Positions 18,292 to 25,919 of a stretch of DNA of 64,000 bases are shown piece after piece. The translations under genes were made by a program, and so were the position numbers. The stretch covers positions 1-64,000 of the forward strand of contig CALKBX010000008.1 in NCBI GenBank assembly GCA_937775205.1, read 5' to 3'. The first letter of the stretch is position 1; each line of letters starts with the position of its first letter. A model generated the notes under the pieces. That model worked only from the letters and a program-made list of their open reading frames with translations. It was not told the DNA's origin and made no database searches. This DNA comes from an uncultured Verrucomicrobiae bacterium. GTDB taxonomy: Bacteria > Verrucomicrobiota > Verrucomicrobiia > Limisphaerales > UBA1100.

Positions 18292-19719
18292 ATGATTCGA
18301 TCACTCAATACCGGCGTACTCGGCATCAAGCAGTTTCAAACTAGCCTCGATGCCATTGGTAATAACCTGGCCAACATCAACACCATCGGCTTTAAGAGTG
18401 CCCGCGTCGATTTCTCGGACACCCTCGCGCAGACCATGCGAGCCCCCACGCCCGACACCGCCACCACCAGTGGCGCCGCCGGCATGCAAGTGGGCAATGG
18501 TGTCACCGTCTCGGCCATCAAGAACCAATTCACCCAAGGCGCCATCAAGCAAACCGGCGTGCGCACGGATATGGCGATCACCGGCGAAGGGTTTTTTATG
18601 GTGAAAGACGCCACCACCAACGAGTTGTTTGTCACCCGCGCGGGCGATTTCCGCGAAGACAAGAATGGATATTTGGTCACCAATGACGGCTTCCGCGTGC
18701 AGGGCCTCAACAAGCAGGCACCCGCCAATACAGCGGCGGAAAAACTGGAAATTGGCGATCTCAAGCTCGATGTGGGCAAGTACACCGAGGATCGTTCCAG
18801 CGTATCGCTGGATTCCTCCACCAATATTTTCACCAAAACCGCCCATGCGTATACCACGGGCAATCAGGTGAAATTCAGCAGCACCGTGCCCAATGTGGCC
18901 GGTGGAACAGCCAGCACGTCCACGGTTTATTTTGTGGCAAAAGTTACCGATGACACTTTCAGTTTGCACAACACCGCGGCCGATGCTGCATCCAGCGCGA
19001 ACAAAGTGAACCATACCGTCGCCAGCCCAGCGGAGGTCACCGTGAGCAGCGTTACTTACGCCAGCGATTTTTTGACCCTCGCCGGCGGCCACGGGATGAC
19101 GACGGGTGATACGTTTTATGTAACCGGCGGCACCATGCCCGGCGGGTTAATCGACGGCAAATCGTACCACGCTCGAGTGTCTACTAATAATATTTATTTT
19201 CACACCACCGCTGCCGATGCTACGGCTGGGACTAATACGGTGGACATCACCACAGGGGGCACCGGATTCAAGTTTTACAAAGACACTGGCACTGTCTCTT
19301 CACTCACTCTCACCGGTGGTGCGAGCATCAGCTCCTACAGCATGGGCGCCGATGGCAAGGTGAATATGCTGCTTACCGACGGCTCACAATACTCACGCGC
19401 GCAGTTGTTACTACAAAACTTTCAAAACCCTCAGGCGCTGCTCAAGCAGGGAGCTAACCTGTACGGCAACCTCGCCACGGCGGGCCCGGCTGGTATCACC
19501 ACTTCCAGTGCCGGCGCTACGGAAATTCTCAAAAACGCCAAGGCCCCCGGATCCTCCGGCATGGGCCGCATCGCGTCGGGTTCTCTGGAGCTCTCCAACG
19601 TTGACATGGCGCGGGAATTCTCTAACATGATTACCACGCAACGAGCTTTCCAGGCTAACGCCCGGGTGATCTCCACCAGTGACGAGATCCTCAAGGAAAT
19701 GATGGCCCTTAAACGTTAA
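18292..19719 (+). CDS. flgE: Flagellar hook protein FlgE with two inserted beta modules
   Basis: FlgE forms the universal joint. It has 475 residues with the rod/hook N-terminus (FQTSLDAIGNNLANINTIGF) and C-terminus (LSNVDMAREFSNMITTQRAF). Between them are two copies of a ~60-residue module. One is at about 181-243 (HAYTTGNQVKF ... VYFVAKVTDDTFSLHNTAAD); the other is at about 259-324 (HGMTTGDTFYVTGGTMPGGL ... YHARVSTNNIYFHTTAAD). A third copy is in FliD. The module resembles repeats I know from tail-fibre and adhesin-like proteins, so these are probably surface-exposed domains. Confidence 0.93.
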   Translation: MIRSLNTGVLGIKQFQTSLDAIGNNLANINTIGFKSARVDFSDTLAQTMRAPTPDTATTSGAAGMQVGNGVTVSAIKNQFTQGAIKQTGVRTDMAITGEGFFMVKDATTNELFVTRAGDFREDKNGYLVTNDGFRVQGLNKQAPANTAAEKLEIGDLKLDVGKYTEDRSSVSLDSSTNIFTKTAHAYTTGNQVKFSSTVPNVAGGTASTSTVYFVAKVTDDTFSLHNTAADAASSANKVNHTVASPAEVTVSSVTYASDFLTLAGGHGMTTGDTFYVTGGTMPGGLIDGKSYHARVSTNNIYFHTTAADATAGTNTVDITTGGTGFKFYKDTGTVSSLTLTGGASISSYSMGADGKVNMLLTDGSQYSRAQLLLQNFQNPQALLKQGANLYGNLATAGPAGITTSSAGATEILKNAKAPGSSGMGRIASGSLELSNVDMAREFSNMITTQRAFQANARVISTSDEILKEMMALKR

Positions 19720-19767
19720 TAAACAGGCATTAAACACAGATTTTTAACCCAAAAACGGAGGTAAACA

Positions 19768-20520
19768 ATGGCTGAAGAAGAAGCAAAAGCACCCGAAGAA
19801 AACGCCGCCGCCGAAGGCGAAGCTCAAGCTCCCGAAGGCGAGGCCGCGCAAGCGCCCGAAGAGGCCGCACCTAAACCGCCCAGCATGCTGGTGCCTATGC
19901 TCCTCACCTCGGTGTTGAGCATCGGCGGAGCCTACGCGATATTTCAATTTGCGGTGGTTCCCTCACTGGTGGGCGGATTCAAAAAAGTAATTGAAGATTC
20001 CAACGGCACCCTGACCTTTCAGCTCGTGCAAAGTGGCGGTGGCGGTGGCGGCGATGCCCACGCCGAAGGCGGCGATGCCCACGCCGAAGGCGGCGATGCT
20101 CATGCCGAAGGCGGCGATGCCCACGGCGATGGTGGCGACGGCCACGGCGATGAAGGCAAAGACGGCGGTGATACGGCCAAAGGCGAAACGGACGCGGGTG
20201 CGGAAGTGCCGATCGTGGAAGATGGCGATTTTATCGTGATCAATCCTTCCGGTGCCGGAAACCGAACTTTCTTGATGGTGGAAATTTATTTGGTCCGCCT
20301 GAAGGCTGATGACAATGGGTTTCCTGAAGCGGTGAAAAAAAACCGGAAACGCTTGCAAGCACTCATAATCACCGAACTTTCGGCGATGACTGTTGAAGTG
20401 ATGTCCGATAGTAGCACCCGGGGCGGAATGTCCACCGAATTAAAGGGGCTATTTGGAACCATCCTGGGCAAAGCGCATCCAATTAAAGAAGTCGTCATCT
20501 CCAAGTGGGTGATGCAGTAA
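19768..20520 (+). CDS. fliL: Basal-body protein FliL with His-rich linker
   Basis: FliL surrounds the stator and aids torque. It has 250 residues: an acidic Ala/Pro/Glu N-terminus, a membrane helix at about 41-62 (VPMLLTSVLSIGGAYAIF), then the FliL stomatin-like domain (TFLMVEIYLVRLKAD, LIITELSAMTVEVM). Between them lies a Gly/His/Asp repeat, GGDAHAE three times plus GGDAHGD and GGDGHGD, encoded by 21-base tandem units at 20046-20154. This linker could bind divalent metal in the periplasm. A GGAGG site precedes the start. Confidence 0.92.
   Translation: MAEEEAKAPEENAAAEGEAQAPEGEAAQAPEEAAPKPPSMLVPMLLTSVLSIGGAYAIFQFAVVPSLVGGFKKVIEDSNGTLTFQLVQSGGGGGGDAHAEGGDAHAEGGDAHAEGGDAHGDGGDGHGDEGKDGGDTAKGETDAGAEVPIVEDGDFIVINPSGAGNRTFLMVEIYLVRLKADDNGFPEAVKKNRKRLQALIITELSAMTVEVMSDSSTRGGMSTELKGLFGTILGKAHPIKEVVISKWVMQ
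20046..20154 (+). repeat. 21-base tandem repeat inside fliL
   Basis: About five in-frame units of GGCGGCGATGCCCACGCCGA type encode GGDAHAE or GGDAHGD. Drift increases toward the 3' end. Confidence 0.85.
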
Positions 20521-20541
20521 AACGCGATTGAAAAAAGAATT

Positions 20542-21612
20542 ATGAGCTGGCGTATCGAACCCAATTCGGAAGTGCGGCTGTTCCGGGACATGACCTCCCC
20601 GGTCGGCGCACCCGTCCGCTTCGCCGATGATCCCGCCGGCGAAGGCGGCGAGGCACCCGAGGGCGGTTCCCCCGAGGAATCCATCCCCTTGCACCGCCCC
20701 AACGGCACACTCGAAGACGTGCCCGCCAGCGCCATCCACACCTTTACCGTAGGCAAACAAGCCTCGATGTCCTCCACCGAGGTGCATCGGTTCCAAAAAC
20801 AAAACGCTCTGCTATTGCGGTCACTGAGCTCGCGTTTATCCCTGTTTTTGCGGAGTGAACTGATGCTCGAGCAAACTTCGCTGGAGATCACCGACCTCAC
20901 CCAGTTCGCCAAGCAAATTGGGCCCGACCGCCACATGGTCCTCTTCAAACTCCACCCGTTCGAGGCCATCGGCGCGTTCGACATCGCCAAGCCCCTCGGC
21001 CTCACCATCGCCGATCGTATGCTCGGCGGCAAAGGCTTCGCCGTCAATCCTGACCGCGTCATCCGCGAAGTGGAAACCGCTCTCATCGATCAAGTCGCCC
21101 AAATCTTCCTGCGCGAATGGGCCAAGTTCTGGAATTTCGAGGAACCTCTCCGCGCCACTCTGCTTGGCCACGAAAGCGATCCCACCCACATCCCCGCCGC
21201 CAGCATGGAGGAAACTTTTTACCACATCTCCATTGATGCCGAGATGGGAGATTGCATGGATCAAATGCAAATGCTGCTCCCCGTCCGCGGCCTGGAGCCT
21301 TTGCTGCGCCATCTCGCCCAGCAAACCCACAGTAGCACCGAGGATGACGAGGAAGAAGTTTATGAAGTCGAGCACGTCAAGTGGAAGCATATGTACGACA
21401 AAGTGAAGGTGCCGCTGGTCGCCCAATGGAGCGACCTCACCATCCTTACCGGCGATCTGCTGCACCTCAAGGAAGGCGACATCATACCGATTGACCCCAA
21501 ACGCCTTAACCAAGTGGAAGTGCAACTCGCCGGCCTCACCAAATACACCGGCAGCCTCGGCAGCTTTGACAAAAAAACTGCCGTGCAAATCAGAGATACT
21601 TTTAAATCCTAA
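20542..21612 (+). CDS. fliM: Flagellar motor switch protein FliM
   Basis: FliM forms the C-ring wall and receives the switching signal. It has 356 residues. The N-terminus is atypical, with no recognisable LSQxEIDALL CheY-binding peptide, beginning instead MSWRIEPNSEVRLF. The middle domain (LSSRLSLFLRSELMLEQTSL, IADRMLGGKGFAV) and C-terminal SpoA domain (WSDLTILTGDLLHLKEGDII) are clear. An acidic insert EDDEEEVYE lies near residue 268. Confidence 0.9.
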   Translation: MSWRIEPNSEVRLFRDMTSPVGAPVRFADDPAGEGGEAPEGGSPEESIPLHRPNGTLEDVPASAIHTFTVGKQASMSSTEVHRFQKQNALLLRSLSSRLSLFLRSELMLEQTSLEITDLTQFAKQIGPDRHMVLFKLHPFEAIGAFDIAKPLGLTIADRMLGGKGFAVNPDRVIREVETALIDQVAQIFLREWAKFWNFEEPLRATLLGHESDPTHIPAASMEETFYHISIDAEMGDCMDQMQMLLPVRGLEPLLRHLAQQTHSSTEDDEEEVYEVEHVKWKHMYDKVKVPLVAQWSDLTILTGDLLHLKEGDIIPIDPKRLNQVEVQLAGLTKYTGSLGSFDKKTAVQIRDTFKS

Positions 21613-21632
21613 CCCAAAAAGGGAACCAAGCC

Positions 21633-21974
21633 ATGAGTGATACCGAGACAACCGAAGAGACAACCGCAACTAAAGCCACTGAAGCTGCGGCGGAAACCGC
21701 CAAGGCGGCCGGCGATGCCGCCGTGCCATCCAATCTGGATTTCCTGCTCGATGTGCCCGTGAAGCTTTCCGCCGAGCTGGGTAGTTGCAAAATGACCATG
21801 CAGGAATTGCTCGATTTAGACCTCGGCACCGTGGTGCAGCTGGACAAACCCGCTAACGCCAACGTGGACGTGTACGTGAACCAAAAACTCGTCGCCCGCG
21901 GCGAAGTGGTGGTGGCGGAAGACAATTTTGGCATTCGCATCAAGGAAATCGTTGCCAAATCTGCTGGGCCGTAA
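21633..21974 (+). CDS. fliN: Flagellar motor switch protein FliN
   Basis: FliN is the base of the C-ring. It has 113 residues: an acidic Thr/Ala-rich leader of about 30, then the SpoA domain (LDVPVKLSAELGSCKMTM, LDLGTVVQLDKPANANVDVY, ARGEVVVAEDNFGIRIKEI). It follows fliM by 20 bases and ends the transcription unit before a hairpin. Confidence 0.94.
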   Translation: MSDTETTEETTATKATEAAAETAKAAGDAAVPSNLDFLLDVPVKLSAELGSCKMTMQELLDLDLGTVVQLDKPANANVDVYVNQKLVARGEVVVAEDNFGIRIKEIVAKSAGP

Positions 21975-22028
21975 AAGGAGTGTTTTTCTAGTAAAACAGG
22001 AAAAACAACACAACTAAGCTTCAAAACG

Positions 22029-22049
22029 GGTGTTTTTTAACAAAACACC
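22029..22049 (+). terminator. Weak hairpin terminator after fliN
   Basis: GGTGTTTT-ttaac-AAAACACC is an 8-bp stem about 55 bases past the fliN stop and before the fliO promoter. There is no long U-tract after it, so it is at best a weak terminator. Confidence 0.35.
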
Positions 22050-22072
22050 TGATTATTTCCATTTTCAAAAAG

Positions 22073-22088
22073 TGGCACGCCATGTGCT
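22073..22088 (+). promoter_or_regulatory. Sigma-54 promoter of fliOPQR-flhB
   Basis: TGGCACG-CCAT-GTGCT has a perfect -24 element and exact GG-N10-GC spacing; the -12 element is GTGC in place of TTGC. The start is predicted near 22099. Confidence 0.7.
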
Positions 22089-22212
22089 GCTCTGTGGGTG
22101 TGTTGGCAATGAATGCCGGTCCCCTCGGGTGCGAGGAGCCGCCAAGGAAGGCGGGGCCGGAATGGGCTAACGCATTGAAAGCAACGGAATGCACCAACCC
22201 CAAGGGTTGAAA

Positions 22213-22776
22213 ATGGAATACAATCGCACAAGACAAGGGTGGTTTGCCGGCTTACTGGCCTGCGCTCTGCTCGTAATGCCCGCCCCGGCGGCGCAATCCG
22301 CCCCCGCTTCCGTCTCCGCCAAGCCGGAGGTTAAGGCGACCAACTCTCCCCCGCGTGAAACCTCCGCCGCCAATCGCCCGGTGTATGGCATCCAACAACC
22401 CGATGAAACTTATGAGCCCAAGTCCAGTGGCGTCACCGGCGTGTTCATGCGTTTGTTGGGGGCGATGGTGATCGTGATTAGCCTGTTGCTGCTCGGCGCA
22501 TGGTGGTTCCGCAAATCGCGCCTCATCGGGCTGGTGCCCGCCGCGCAGGCCAATCTCAAAATTATTGAAACCCGCTCGCTCGCCTCCCGCCACGCATTAC
22601 ACGTGGTGGAATATGGCGAGCAGCGGTTCCTAATTGCCGACTCGCCCGCCGGCACAAGCTTCCTCACTCACCTCGATGAGGTGGCGGAAGCGGCGGACGA
22701 CGATGCGGACAACGAACCCAAGCCCGGTTCGTTTGCCGCCAAGCTAAAAGGTTTTCTGGATCGGAAGAAGTCATGA
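22213..22776 (+). CDS. fliO: Flagellar export protein FliO
   Basis: FliO helps assemble the FliP ring. It has about 187 residues from the ATG at 22213, chosen for the AAGGG six bases upstream; an in-frame ATG at 22189 is possible. A signal-like segment (WFAGLLACALLVMPAPAA) is followed by a Pro/Ser linker, a membrane helix at about 82-103 (MRLLGAMVIVISLLLLGAWW) and a cytosolic part with the FliO pattern ANLKIIETRSLASRHALHVV. It overlaps the fliP start by 4 bases. Confidence 0.85.
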   Translation: MEYNRTRQGWFAGLLACALLVMPAPAAQSAPASVSAKPEVKATNSPPRETSAANRPVYGIQQPDETYEPKSSGVTGVFMRLLGAMVIVISLLLLGAWWFRKSRLIGLVPAAQANLKIIETRSLASRHALHVVEYGEQRFLIADSPAGTSFLTHLDEVAEAADDDADNEPKPGSFAAKLKGFLDRKKS

Positions 22777-23591
22777 ACACATACCCTAATGATTATATCG
22801 TGACTACCCGGCCGGAACCTCCCCGACCGCGACCCCGCCGCTGGGCTTGGCTTGTTCCAGTGCTCCTGCTGGCGGGCGCGAGTGGGCTGTGGGCTCAAGC
22901 GGGCGGCGGCACTAATGATGCGTTCAACCTGAATATCGGCATCGGCGGTCTCACCGAGCCGGGCAAAATTAACATCGCCATTCGCATTGTGTTTTTGATG
23001 ACGCTGCTGACGGTGGCGCCTTCGCTGATTATGTTGATGACCTGTTTCACGCGGATCGTCATTGTGTTTTCCTTTCTGCGCAACGCCCTCTCTCTGCAGG
23101 GCGTGCCGGCTAACCAAATCATGGTGGGGTTCGCGTTGTTCATGACGTTTTTTATCATGCAACCGGTCTACCAAAAAATTGATGCCGAGGCTATCCAGCC
23201 CTATTCGCAGGGCCAGCTGTCCGGCGGCGCGGCACTGGAAGTGGCCAAAGGGCACTTGAAAGGTTTCATGCTGCGCCAGGCCCGCCCGCGGGATGTGGAG
23301 TTTTTCGTGGGGCTGGCCAAGATGGGCCCCACTGAGGTGAAAGATCTGCCGATGACGGTGGTGATTCCCGGCTTCATCCTCAGCGAATTGCGCACGGGAT
23401 TCCAGATGGGATTCCTGTTGTTCATTCCGTTTATCCTAATTGATTTCGTGGTGGCGATTGTGTTGATGAGCCTCGGCCTGCTGTTTCTGCCGCCGGTGAC
23501 GATCTCTATGCCGCTGAAAATTCTCCTGTTCGTTTTGGTTGATGGCTGGACTTTGGTGGTCCGCTCACTCGCCTTGAGCTTCGGGACGTGA
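22773..23591 (+). CDS. fliP: Flagellar export gate protein FliP
   Basis: FliP is the core of the export gate. It has 272 residues with an Arg/Pro-rich N-terminus and signal-like helix (about 24-42). Family signatures are TCFTRIVIVFSFLRNALSLQ, GVPANQIMVGFALFMTFFIM, LPMTVVIPGFILSELRTGFQ and LPPVTISMPLKILLFVLVDG. ATGA overlap with fliO indicates translational coupling. Confidence 0.95.
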   Translation: MNTYPNDYIVTTRPEPPRPRPRRWAWLVPVLLLAGASGLWAQAGGGTNDAFNLNIGIGGLTEPGKINIAIRIVFLMTLLTVAPSLIMLMTCFTRIVIVFSFLRNALSLQGVPANQIMVGFALFMTFFIMQPVYQKIDAEAIQPYSQGQLSGGAALEVAKGHLKGFMLRQARPRDVEFFVGLAKMGPTEVKDLPMTVVIPGFILSELRTGFQMGFLLFIPFILIDFVVAIVLMSLGLLFLPPVTISMPLKILLFVLVDGWTLVVRSLALSFGT

Positions 23592-23609
23592 ACAAGTGAA
23601 AGGAAAATT

Positions 23610-23879
23610 ATGAATCCAGATTATACTGTTGAAATATTGAAGGGGTTGATGACCCATGTGCTGATGATCGCCGGCCCGCTGCTGCTCACCGGCTTGTGCG
23701 TGGGACTGACGGTGAGTTTGTTTCAGGCGGTTACCTCGCTGCAGGAACAAACGCTTACCTTCGTGCCTAAGGCGCTGGCGGTGAGCGCGCTGTTGTTTCT
23801 CATCATGCCGTGGATGGTGCGCACGGTGATGGATTACACCGTCGAAATCATTGAGAAAATGCCAGCCATGGCCGGGTGA
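23610..23879 (+). CDS. fliQ: Flagellar export gate protein FliQ
   Basis: It has 89 residues with two membrane helices (HVLMIAGPLLLTGLCVGLTV; LAVSALLFLIMPWMV) separated by the conserved FQAVTSLQEQTLTFVPK loop. The gene order fliP-fliQ-fliR is standard. Confidence 0.95.
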   Translation: MNPDYTVEILKGLMTHVLMIAGPLLLTGLCVGLTVSLFQAVTSLQEQTLTFVPKALAVSALLFLIMPWMVRTVMDYTVEIIEKMPAMAG

Positions 23880-24649
23880 TGGTTGAACTTTTTCTAGTCT
23901 GGTTTTTGATATTCGTGCGGGCGGGCGCGATGCTTTTCATTTTTCCGATTTTCGCCGCCGCCGCTATGCCCGTTCGGCTGCGTCTTGCCGTTGCGGGTTT
24001 CCTTGCGTTGCTGACGCTTCCGGGAGTGCTGCTGCCGCCGGATATCATCCAATTCACGCTGTTCCAATTTGTGCTGTTGGTGGGCAACGAAGTGATGGTC
24101 GGGTTGATGCTTGGGTTTGTGGTGCGGCTCATTATGTTTTCCGTGGCCTTGGCCGGTCATTACATCGGCACCGAAATGGGCCTGCAACTTTCGAGCCTCA
24201 TCGCCCCGGGCGAAACGGAACCTTCACCCACGCCCAGCGCGATTCTTTCGCTGCTGGCGGTGATGCTAATGTTCGCGCTGGACGTGCACTTTGAATTGCT
24301 GCTGGGGTTCCAGCAATCTTACGGGGTGTTGCCCATTGGCGGGGGGCAGCTTTCGGGCCCGCTTTTTAACGCGGTGACTGCCATGTGCGCGCACACCTTT
24401 GTGGTAGCCGTGCGCATCGCGGCGCCGGTGATCGCCGTGGGCATCGTGGTGAGTTTGCTGTTGATGGTGCTGGCGAAAACTATTCCGCAAATCAACGTGT
24501 TCATTGAGAGCTTTTCTGTGCGTATTATGGTGGGCGTGTTTCTGTTTGGATTCACGCTCTCCATGGCGGCGCGGCAAATCACCGAGTACCTGCACAAACT
24601 GCCGGACGATTTTGTGGTGGCCACGCGGCTCATGGGATTGGGAGGATAA
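23879..24649 (+). CDS. fliR: Flagellar export gate protein FliR
   Basis: It has about 256 residues with six membrane helices, including LVWFLIFVRAGAMLFIFPIF, VLLVGNEVMVGLMLGFVVRL and VVSLLLMVLAKTIPQINVF. The ATG at 23879 shares its A with the fliQ TGA; a GTG one codon earlier is the alternative. FliR closes the FliPQR helical gate. Confidence 0.94.
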   Translation: MVELFLVWFLIFVRAGAMLFIFPIFAAAAMPVRLRLAVAGFLALLTLPGVLLPPDIIQFTLFQFVLLVGNEVMVGLMLGFVVRLIMFSVALAGHYIGTEMGLQLSSLIAPGETEPSPTPSAILSLLAVMLMFALDVHFELLLGFQQSYGVLPIGGGQLSGPLFNAVTAMCAHTFVVAVRIAAPVIAVGIVVSLLLMVLAKTIPQINVFIESFSVRIMVGVFLFGFTLSMAARQITEYLHKLPDDFVVATRLMGLGG

Positions 24650-24652
24650 ATC

Positions 24653-25753
24653 ATGGCGGAAAACGATCAAGGCCAGGAGAAAACCGAACAGCCCACCGCA
24701 AAAAAAATGCAGGAGCTGGTCGAAGGCGGCCAGTTCGCGAAGAGCCAGGAGGTGTCAACGCTGGTGCTGCTGTCGCTGGCGCTGATGGTGTTCACGATTA
24801 TGGCACCCAAAATGGTGGCAACCTTTCAGCTTTACCTCGTGAGCACCATCCAGCAAATGAGCACGCTGCGTATGACCGTTGAGTCGTTTCCAGGATTCTT
24901 CAACCAGTTTATGAGAGTGGCCGGCAGTTTGATTTTGCCGGTGATGTTCGCGGGTGTGATGGCCGGCATCATCGGCGCGGGCAGCCAAAGTAAATTCAAA
25001 CTAACGCCCAAGGCCATCGAGCCCAAATTTTCAAAGCTCAGTCCATTGAAGGGCTTTAAAAATATCTTCAGCAGCAAATCGGTTGCAAAGTTGTTTGTGA
25101 GCCTTGCCAAGTTTGTGGTCATTTTTGGGTTCACGTATCCGGTGTTGAAAGATGTGCTGGATGACCCGGTTTTTTATTCGGCCATCGACGTGAAACATCT
25201 GTTGCTCTTCATGGGCCAAACCGCGCAGAGCGTGGGTTTGCGCGTGGTGGCGGGGATGGTGGTGATCGCTGCGGCGGACTACGCTTTTCAAGTTTGGAAA
25301 AATGAAAAGGATAGCCTGATGACTAAACAGGAGGTGAAAGACGAAACGAAACAGGCCGACGGCAACGCCCAAGTCAAGGGCGAACAAAAACGCCGCCGAC
25401 GGCAAATGCTCATGGATTCAATGCAGGAGGAAATCCCGCAGGCGGATGTCATCGTCACCAATCCCACGCACTTGGCCATCGCGCTCAAGTACGACCGCGA
25501 CGATATGGCCGCGCCGCGCGTGGTGGCCAAGGGCGCGCGCTACAATGCCCTGCGCATCCGCGAGATCGCCAAGCAACACGACGTGCCCATTGTGGAGAAT
25601 AAACCGGTGGCGCGGCTGCTCTTCAAGCACTGCAAAGTGGGCCGCGAGATTATTCCCGAGATGTTCGCCGCCGTGGCTGAGATTTTGGCTTACGTGTACC
25701 GCACCAACCGTTATCGGTATTACACCCGCGGACAACGGGTGCCGACGGATTAA
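24653..25753 (+). CDS. flhB: Flagellar export switch protein FlhB
   Basis: FlhB controls export specificity. It has 366 residues: an N-terminal KTEQPTAKKMQELVEGGQFA motif, four membrane helices, then a cytosolic domain with the autocleavage site NPTH at residues 270-273 inside DVIVTNPTHLAIALKYDRDD. The C-terminal tail (VYRTNRYRYYTRGQRVPTD) is basic. It ends the fliOPQR unit. Confidence 0.96.
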   Translation: MAENDQGQEKTEQPTAKKMQELVEGGQFAKSQEVSTLVLLSLALMVFTIMAPKMVATFQLYLVSTIQQMSTLRMTVESFPGFFNQFMRVAGSLILPVMFAGVMAGIIGAGSQSKFKLTPKAIEPKFSKLSPLKGFKNIFSSKSVAKLFVSLAKFVVIFGFTYPVLKDVLDDPVFYSAIDVKHLLLFMGQTAQSVGLRVVAGMVVIAAADYAFQVWKNEKDSLMTKQEVKDETKQADGNAQVKGEQKRRRRQMLMDSMQEEIPQADVIVTNPTHLAIALKYDRDDMAAPRVVAKGARYNALRIREIAKQHDVPIVENKPVARLLFKHCKVGREIIPEMFAAVAEILAYVYRTNRYRYYTRGQRVPTD

Positions 25754-25804
25754 ATTGGCAAAAAAGCTGAAAAATGACAAATTTCTCCCAAAAATTACAA
25801 AAAC

Positions 25805-25820
25805 TGGCATCTCATTTGCT
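25805..25820 (+). promoter_or_regulatory. Sigma-54 promoter of flhA-flhF
   Basis: TGGCATC-TCAT-TTGCT has exact GG-N10-GC spacing. The predicted start is near 25831, giving an 89-base leader. A GGCAAAAAAGC element lies about 40 bases upstream of the -24 box. Confidence 0.8.
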
Positions 25821-25919
25821 GCGTGATGGGGTGTGCGCACGGATGCGCGCTTTGACGGATTATCCGAAAATGACTGAAAATCAGCCAGCAACCCACGCCC
25901 CGGGAGGGCGCCTCGCGGT

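Noticed and set aside
20046-20154. CRISPR-like short repeat array
   Set aside because: The 21-base units are contiguous, in frame and coding within fliL, with no spacers and no cas genes.
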